Of a stretch of 9,207 nt of DNA, positions 4,754-9,207 are shown piece after piece. The notes beneath the pieces were generated by a model that saw nothing but the letters and a program-made list of their open reading frames with translations, did no database searches and had not been told where the DNA came from. This stretch comes from Granulosicoccaceae bacterium (GTDB lineage Bacteria; Pseudomonadota; Gammaproteobacteria; Granulosicoccales; Granulosicoccaceae), in contig JALZUX010000120.1 of assembly GCA_023301405.1 (NCBI GenBank), positions 1 to 9,207 on the forward strand, given 5' to 3'. The first letter of the stretch is position 1, and the number at the start of each line of letters is the position of its first letter. The position numbers were made by a program, and so were the translations under genes.

Positions 4754-6839
4754 GGCTTCTTACCTGTTGCAACGTGGCCAAACTGAAGAGCACCGCCATT
4801 AATGAAAATGCAATGGCGAGTAGTAGTCTAAGACCAATATCTAAGCTGCCCTGCGGCAGCGCCATGGTATCGCCAAATGGCATGGCCGACGGCACCGCAG
4901 CAGTTGGCAGGGGAGCGGCCAGTGGGTCGCGTTCGACAATGTGCTCTACCGCCACCAGGCTGGTATATTTACTGACCAGGTTGTAGTTAAGGGCTGTGGT
5001 GGTAATGGTGTTAGTGATTGATTCACGATCGCCACCAAACAACAGGCTATCTTCAAGTGATTCGATTTTTCGTTTTGCCCAGCGTTTGTGTAATTCCCCC
5101 TTGTTGTCGTTGCTTGCAGCGGGTTTTGCCCCCAGTGTTAAGCGCCTTTGCCATTGCTGGCCGGCATGCGCCCCGCTGATTGTAAGTTGCCCTTCACCTA
5201 TCTTATGGTTCCAGCGTGCGTCGGCAAGTACTGGCTCACCGGCGTATAGGTCAGGGACAGTTGCGGGGTAGAGTTCCGGCTTGCTGACCCCCGACCAGTT
5301 TAATGAAATATTCGTCAGTACCGGGCGTTCCAGTTTATTAAACAGCTGCAGCATTTTGTCACTGACGTCATTCTGAGTGCTGATAGATGTGTAGCTACCG
5401 CGTCCCAGCTCAGCGGCTTTACGCATAAACCATGTATTGGGTGCAGACCCGATTCCGATCGTAAAAAGACGACTGTTTTTAATGGTTTGTTGTATACGTT
5501 GAAATATTTCATCTTCATTGCCAACGCTGCCGTCGGTCACAAAAATGACCTGACGGATTCGCTGTTCGTTGTGGTGTTGGCCACTAAGAGCGGCATTCAT
5601 TGCGCCCATGATCTCTGTGCCACCGTCTGCCGATAGCGATGATACCCACGTTAGTGCTCGTCTTTTATTCTCTGGCGTGGCGTCTACTTCGGTTGTAAAA
5701 AGTGTGTGGGTATCATTATCAAATTCTATGACGTTGAAAGTGTCTTGTTCAGTAAGTCGATCGATGCCTATTTGCAGTGCATTTCTGGCTTGCACAATCG
5801 AATCACCTTGCATAGAGCCTGATGTGTCGATAACAAAAACCACTTCTCGCATGGTGGTTTTTGTGTCAAACAAATCTTGCGGCGGCATGAGCATAATGGA
5901 TGCAAATGAGTCATTGTCTGTGTCGGTATGACGGTCTTCACGGAATATGGCGGCATGCGGGCTTTGCCCCAATACGGGGTGCCAGTTAAGCCGAAAATCC
6001 CTGTCCATCGCAATGGTCTTCCCGGTCAAAGAAACCCGCCACAGATCACCGGTTTGTTCAGTGCTGATGGCGTGTGATTCGCTACTGATTGACTCAAGTG
6101 GTAAGCCCGCTTCGATATTAACAACAATAGTCGTGGTGGGTGCATCATAGGCGGCCACTGTGGGTGGTGTTATCTCGTCAGCATCTGTCACGCTGGCCCA
6201 GCCTGCAGCGGTCGCGTTATACGATTCATTCTCTGCGGCTGATGATGTATGTTGCAGGCGATGACCGGGGATATAACGCGGCGTGATAGTTAGTGGAAAA
6301 TTAAGGCTAAAGGAGCCATCGAGGTAGCGCACAAGGGATTGAAATTCTATTTCGATTTCGATCTTTTTGCCCGGAGGTATGTTGGCCACTCGACTTGTGA
6401 AGAGGTTGGCGCGTTGTTGCTCAAGCAAGCTGGCTTTGTTGCCGGTGTTTTTTGCGGCCTCGTAGGTTTGTCTGGCTTTTTTACGTGTCTGAATGTCGCT
6501 TTCAATAACCTTTTCGCCAATGACCATGCGGAGCTTGTCGACCCTGGCGCTGTCTGGCAGCGGAAAAACGTACACCGCCTCAAGCCAATGAGGGCTATCG
6601 TTTTGAAAAGTTTGCGTCAGGCGGGTGCGGGTCAGCATGCCGTTGACGGTTATATTCACGTTGGTATCGAGTATCGAGGCAGGTGTGTAGTTGTTGCTGT
6701 CTTGCAATTGGGTTTTCAGCAGTAGTGTGCCGCTTTGTATTTCGTTAAAGGTGCTCTGAGATGCAAAAGCACGATGATGTGCAAATAAGCACATGACTAC
6801 TAAGCAGAGAGTAGCGGCGGAGGCGAGATGATTTTTCAT
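4746..6839 (-). CDS. Sortase target protein: VIT and von Willebrand A domains, C-terminal sorting signal
   Basis: The protein has 697 residues from ATG 6839. Domains in order: a signal peptide of about 26 residues (MKNHLASAATLCLVVMCLFA, ending AFA before SQSTF); a VIT domain at about 36-170 (LTQTFQNDSPHWLEAVYVFP, then IQTRKKARQTYEAAK); and a vWA domain at about 330-500. The metal-binding site is complete: DTSGS at 338-342, GGTE around 407-409 and VTDG around 435-437. The conserved block LVSKYTSLVAVE comes near the end. The C terminus has the tripartite form of a sorting signal: LPQGS (661-665), a hydrophobic helix, and a short tail containing R (QQVRSHE). This matches the marine proteobacterial sortase target family. 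vWA and VIT domains suggest protein or matrix binding at the cell surface. The frame continues upstream to an ATG at 7031, but the extra 64 residues would bury the signal peptide. It is followed by its sortase with an 8-base overlap. Confidence 0.92.
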   Translation of the reverse strand: MKNHLASAATLCLVVMCLFAHHRAFASQSTFNEIQSGTLLLKTQLQDSNNYTPASILDTNVNITVNGMLTRTRLTQTFQNDSPHWLEAVYVFPLPDSARVDKLRMVIGEKVIESDIQTRKKARQTYEAAKNTGNKASLLEQQRANLFTSRVANIPPGKKIEIEIEFQSLVRYLDGSFSLNFPLTITPRYIPGHRLQHTSSAAENESYNATAAGWASVTDADEITPPTVAAYDAPTTTIVVNIEAGLPLESISSESHAISTEQTGDLWRVSLTGKTIAMDRDFRLNWHPVLGQSPHAAIFREDRHTDTDNDSFASIMLMPPQDLFDTKTTMREVVFVIDTSGSMQGDSIVQARNALQIGIDRLTEQDTFNVIEFDNDTHTLFTTEVDATPENKRRALTWVSSLSADGGTEIMGAMNAALSGQHHNEQRIRQVIFVTDGSVGNEDEIFQRIQQTIKNSRLFTIGIGSAPNTWFMRKAAELGRGSYTSISTQNDVSDKMLQLFNKLERPVLTNISLNWSGVSKPELYPATVPDLYAGEPVLADARWNHKIGEGQLTISGAHAGQQWQRRLTLGAKPAASNDNKGELHKRWAKRKIESLEDSLLFGGDRESITNTITTTALNYNLVSKYTSLVAVEHIVERDPLAAPLPTAAVPSAMPFGDTMALPQGSLDIGLRLLLAIAFSLMAVLFSLATLQQVRSHE
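4806..4859 (-). other. C-terminal sorting signal of the target protein (LPQGS plus membrane helix)
   Basis: The codons at 4859-4845 read L-P-Q-G-S. The following residues LDIGLRLLLAIAFSLMAVLF and SLATL form the hydrophobic segment, and QQVRSHE is the polar tail. Position and layout fit a sortase cleavage signal, but the fourth residue is G, not the T of LPxTG-like motifs. Confidence 0.7.
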
Positions 6840-7316
6840 AAGTGATGGTCCGGGGTAATCGATAAACGCTATTAGAGCCCCTGAACATGGCAGGTTGATG
6901 TTGGCCGTCTGATAAAACAGGCCCGAAAATGATGAATTCTGGCAGTCAGTTGCCGGATAAGTGAATGAATGCTTTTCCAATTTGTCCAAAGCCGAGGTAT
7001 GGTGTGGCAACCGAACTTTGACTAGCGTCATCCAGAAGCAAGCGCCAGTGTGTTCGCCTCAAGCACGCAATCTTTTGGCTACACCATGTAGTCGGGAAAA
7101 CCTCCCGTACTTGAAGCAGCTTTGCAATGCGCAGTTCTGGACAGGCATTGACTAACGCGGTGTCTAGTGCGGACTATCGACGGTATTTGACCTGATTTTT
7201 GGTTGCGCAGTGAAATCTTGACTGCAAATGCTTTATGCGTTGGTCGCAAAAGAAAAAGCACTGTAAATATCCTCGCCGTTAGTTAGCAAGGGTCTACGCT
7301 AAATATTGGTTCTATT
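6840..7316. other. Divergent intergenic region between the sortase cluster and mipA-like gene
   Basis: There is no gene I can support in these 477 bases. The minus-strand frame of the target gene stays open to 7031, but it does not look like a protein extension. Minor structures are an inverted repeat CGGGA (7093-7097) / TCCCG (7103-7107) and GGCA/TGCC arms near 6941-6954. TTGAC occurs four times on the plus strand (7018, 7148, 7187, 7218). None of the TTGAC copies has a good -10 box at 16-18 bases, so I do not name a promoter, although promoters for both divergent units should lie here. Confidence 0.5.
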
Positions 7317-7355
7317 ATGAATGATCCGGGCTTGCGGATTACTACCAAGAGAAAA

Positions 7356-8300
7356 ATGTTGAATCGACTAACTTTGTATCTTTTTTCAGTGCGGTGCTTA
7401 CCTGTTCTGTGGGTCTTGCTTTTAGGTTTCTCGACACTGGCGCATAGCCAGCAGGCTGAACCCGGTGCGGCAGAAACAACTACTCCGAATGAAGGTGAAG
7501 CCCAATTCAAAACCGTTAATAAGCCGCAATGGGAGTTCGGCCTTGCCGCTGCCGGTGTGCGGGCTCCGGCCTATCCGGCGTCTGGGGTTAATACTGAACG
7601 CGGCTTTCTTGTGCCATGGTTTATCTACCGTGGGGATAAGGTCCGTTTTCAGGATGGCGGTTTAAAAGTCATCGCATTACAAAGCCAAAGAGTGACGATA
7701 GATGTTTCGATCAGCGGGTCGCTTAATGCCAATTCTGACGACACACCGTTACGTGCTGGTATGCCTGATCTTGATTATCTGCTGGAGCTGGGGCCGAAGG
7801 TCGATGTGAGGATTTGGGAACGCGATTTGGGCGATGGGCAAAAGAGCCGGCTGAACTGGTCAACCGCATTGCGCCTCGCGTTGTCGACTGACTTTTCTTC
7901 AATTCGGTCGCGGGGGCCTGTGTTGGGGACCCAATTAGGTTATCGGCGTAGTGGACTATTTGGCGATACCACATCATTTTCAGCCTCTGTTGAGTCCACC
8001 TGGACTGGCGAGCAATTGATGGATTATTTTTATGCTGTTGATCCAGCTTTTGTCACCTCGGAGCGCCCGGCCTTTGATGCACAAGCAGGCTACGTGGGCA
8101 CGCGCTTGTCCGTTGGTCTTGGCCGTCGTTTTCACAAAAATGTATTAGGGTTTCTTGGTGTTGCGGTGGCACTTCATGATGGCGCCACCAATGATGATAG
8201 CCCTTTGTTTGAGTCGACTAGTAATACCAGTGTTTTTGGCGGGATCAGTTGGACTATCAAGCAAAGCAAGGGCACTATTGCTGTACTAGAGGCTAATTAG
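7356..8300 (+). CDS. MipA/OmpV family outer-membrane protein
   Basis: The protein has about 314 residues with a clear signal peptide (MLNRLTLYLFSVRCLPVLWV then LLLGFSTLAHS, before QQAEP). The mature part has MipA/OmpV family blocks: WEFGLAAAGVRAPAYPAS; FLVPWFIYRGDKVRFQDGG; VSISGSLNANSDDTPLRAGM then PDLDYLLELGP; and alternating beta-strand-like segments to the end (VFGGISWTIKQ). E. coli MipA is described as a scaffold linking the lytic transglycosylase MltA to penicillin-binding protein 1B; OmpV-like members are outer-membrane beta-barrels, so the role here could be either. I chose ATG 7356 because AAGAG lies just upstream and the signal peptide then has normal length; ATG 7317 would add 13 residues (MNDPGLRITTKRK) with no visible ribosome site. 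The C terminus ends TIAVLEAN, without the terminal aromatic residue usual in barrels. An EamA gene follows after 39 bases, possibly in the same transcript. Confidence 0.85.
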   Translation: MLNRLTLYLFSVRCLPVLWVLLLGFSTLAHSQQAEPGAAETTTPNEGEAQFKTVNKPQWEFGLAAAGVRAPAYPASGVNTERGFLVPWFIYRGDKVRFQDGGLKVIALQSQRVTIDVSISGSLNANSDDTPLRAGMPDLDYLLELGPKVDVRIWERDLGDGQKSRLNWSTALRLALSTDFSSIRSRGPVLGTQLGYRRSGLFGDTTSFSASVESTWTGEQLMDYFYAVDPAFVTSERPAFDAQAGYVGTRLSVGLGRRFHKNVLGFLGVAVALHDGATNDDSPLFESTSNTSVFGGISWTIKQSKGTIAVLEAN

Positions 8301-8339
8301 TGATGGCAATGCTTTGAATATTAGTGGTTTGCAAGCAGA

Positions 8340-9188
8340 TTGAGTAAGCTGCCGGCGATCGGCCAGGTTCACTTAGCGACATTTCTATTCGGTTTGCCCG
8401 GCCTTTTTGTTATTTCTACCGGTCTTGATCCGGTTGTGATCACCTTTGGTCGAACTCTGTTTGCTGCAATAGCGCTGCTATTGGCCTGGAGGCTTCTGGG
8501 CCTTGATGCATGGCCGGTGTTTGGCCGTTGGACAGTTTTATCCGGTATTGCACTTGCCGTGCATTGGTGCCTTTTTTTTACGTCAATTCAGGTTTCTACG
8601 GTTGCTGTTGGATTGATTATGTTTTCAGTCAGCCCGATTTTTATCGCACTTCTCGAGCCTGTTTTCTTTCGTGAACCTTTTGTTCCTGGTAACGTTGTGC
8701 CCGCCTTGGTCGTCGTTGTAGGTATCGTGGTGATGACCGGCTTGCACAGTGGCCAGATTAAGTTCGGTGAGGGCGTTTCCTGGGGCGTGGCCAGTTCATT
8801 GGTTTTTGCGCTGCTGCAGTTGCTCAACAAAAAACTTGGCAGAAGCCAGTCGCCGGCATCGCTGGTGCTGGCGCAAAATGGAATAGCCTGTTGTTTGTTA
8901 TTGCCTTTTGTCTACTCAGGGTTACCGGAAATTACCAGCGGGCAGTGGGTGCAGTTGGTGTTTCTGGGGATCTTTTGTACCGCCTTTGCCTATACCTTAT
9001 TTATCAATTCAATGCGTTTTTTGAGTGTGGCGGTCACCAGCTTGATTGCTGCCGGTCTGGAGCCAGTCTATGGCGTTTTGCTGGCGGCATTGCTGTTTGC
9101 ACAATACCCTGACGCAAACGTGCTTGTCGGGGGCGTTATTGTGCTTGCTACTGTGGTCTATGTGAGTGTAAAAAGGAGGGAAGGTTAA
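8340..9188 (+). CDS. EamA/DMT superfamily transporter (10 TM)
   Basis: The protein has 282 residues with about ten hydrophobic helices (approximately 10-28, 34-53, 64-81, 86-108, 117-135, 146-163, 174-193, 204-222, 229-253, 258-276). Two EamA repeats are visible: the first ends with SPIFIALLEPVFFREP, the second with AAGLEPVYGVLLAALLFAQY, and each carries the conserved EP pair before a helix. It is an inner-membrane permease of the drug/metabolite transporter superfamily; members export amino acids, nucleobases or other small metabolites, and substrate cannot be predicted here. The start is TTG 8340 (MSKLPAIGQV): an in-frame stop at 8322-8324 excludes anything much longer, and no ATG lies near. 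No good ribosome site is visible. It follows the MipA-like gene by 39 bases with no terminator between, so co-transcription is possible. The gene is complete, ending at TAA 9186-9188. Confidence 0.88.
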   Translation: MSKLPAIGQVHLATFLFGLPGLFVISTGLDPVVITFGRTLFAAIALLLAWRLLGLDAWPVFGRWTVLSGIALAVHWCLFFTSIQVSTVAVGLIMFSVSPIFIALLEPVFFREPFVPGNVVPALVVVVGIVVMTGLHSGQIKFGEGVSWGVASSLVFALLQLLNKKLGRSQSPASLVLAQNGIACCLLLPFVYSGLPEITSGQWVQLVFLGIFCTAFAYTLFINSMRFLSVAVTSLIAAGLEPVYGVLLAALLFAQYPDANVLVGGVIVLATVVYVSVKRREG

Positions 9189-9207
9189 CCGCGTTTAATA
9201 TAAGGAC

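Noticed and set aside
6339..6725. 128-codon plus-strand frame inside the sortase target gene
   Set aside because: It is antisense to the conserved VIT domain. It has no family features and is best explained as a shadow of the coding strand.
6840..7031. 64-residue upstream extension of the sortase target protein
   Set aside because: It would place a non-hydrophobic segment before a normal signal peptide (MKNHLASAATL...AFA). The internal ATG 6839 gives a standard exported protein.
7093..7107. CGGGA/TCCCG hairpin as a terminator
   Set aside because: It has only 5 bp and no T run on either strand, and it lies between divergent genes where no transcript is expected to end.
7079..7261. 60-codon minus-strand frame in the divergent intergenic region
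   Set aside because: It has no visible ribosome site, an atypical composition and no motif. A frame of this length is expected by chance.

Overview
The window looks like chromosomal DNA of a marine-type gammaproteobacterium. The strongest indicator is a two-gene Gram-negative sortase system: a VIT/von Willebrand A surface protein and its dedicated sortase, known mainly from marine Proteobacteria. A choline-sulfatase, a YafK-type L,D-transpeptidase and a MipA/OmpV outer-membrane protein fit the same picture. Base composition looks even, close to half G+C. I see no insertion sequence, phage gene, tRNA, rRNA or CRISPR array. The species cannot be named from this sequence.

Layout. Positions 1-417 (+) are the 3' end of a choline-sulfatase gene that began before the window. 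An YafK-like L,D-transpeptidase follows at 458-1180 (+). After a gap of about 240 bases comes a small pterin-4a-carbinolamine dehydratase-like gene at 1423-1800 (+). It converges on a membrane fatty acid desaturase at 2044-3066 (-), and hairpins lie between the two stop codons. Upstream of the desaturase is a 314-base region (3067-3380) with a candidate promoter and several inverted repeats. Next comes a minus-strand cluster, in transcription order: sortase target protein (6839-4746), class GN-type sortase (4753-4166, overlapping the target stop by 8 bases) and a CcdA/DsbD-type membrane thiol transporter (4094-3381). A 476-base divergent intergenic region (6840-7316 if the earliest MipA start is used) separates this cluster from a plus-strand pair: a MipA/OmpV-family protein (7356-8300) and an EamA/DMT 10-TM transporter (8340-9188).

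How the genes may work together. Most of the window concerns the cell envelope: peptidoglycan or Braun-lipoprotein remodelling (YafK-like), membrane lipid unsaturation (desaturase), covalent sorting of a surface vWA protein (sortase and target), and an outer-membrane protein (MipA/OmpV). The most interesting arrangement is the co-directional, tightly spaced target-sortase-CcdA set. Sortases use a single catalytic cysteine outside the cytoplasm, and CcdA-family proteins move reducing power across the inner membrane, so a thiol-maintenance link is a reasonable hypothesis. The target protein's C-terminal sorting signal reads LPQGS, not a canonical LPxTG-like motif.

Several genes appear to use GTG or TTG starts (L,D-transpeptidase, dehydratase, desaturase, EamA), so those start positions are less certain than the protein families.
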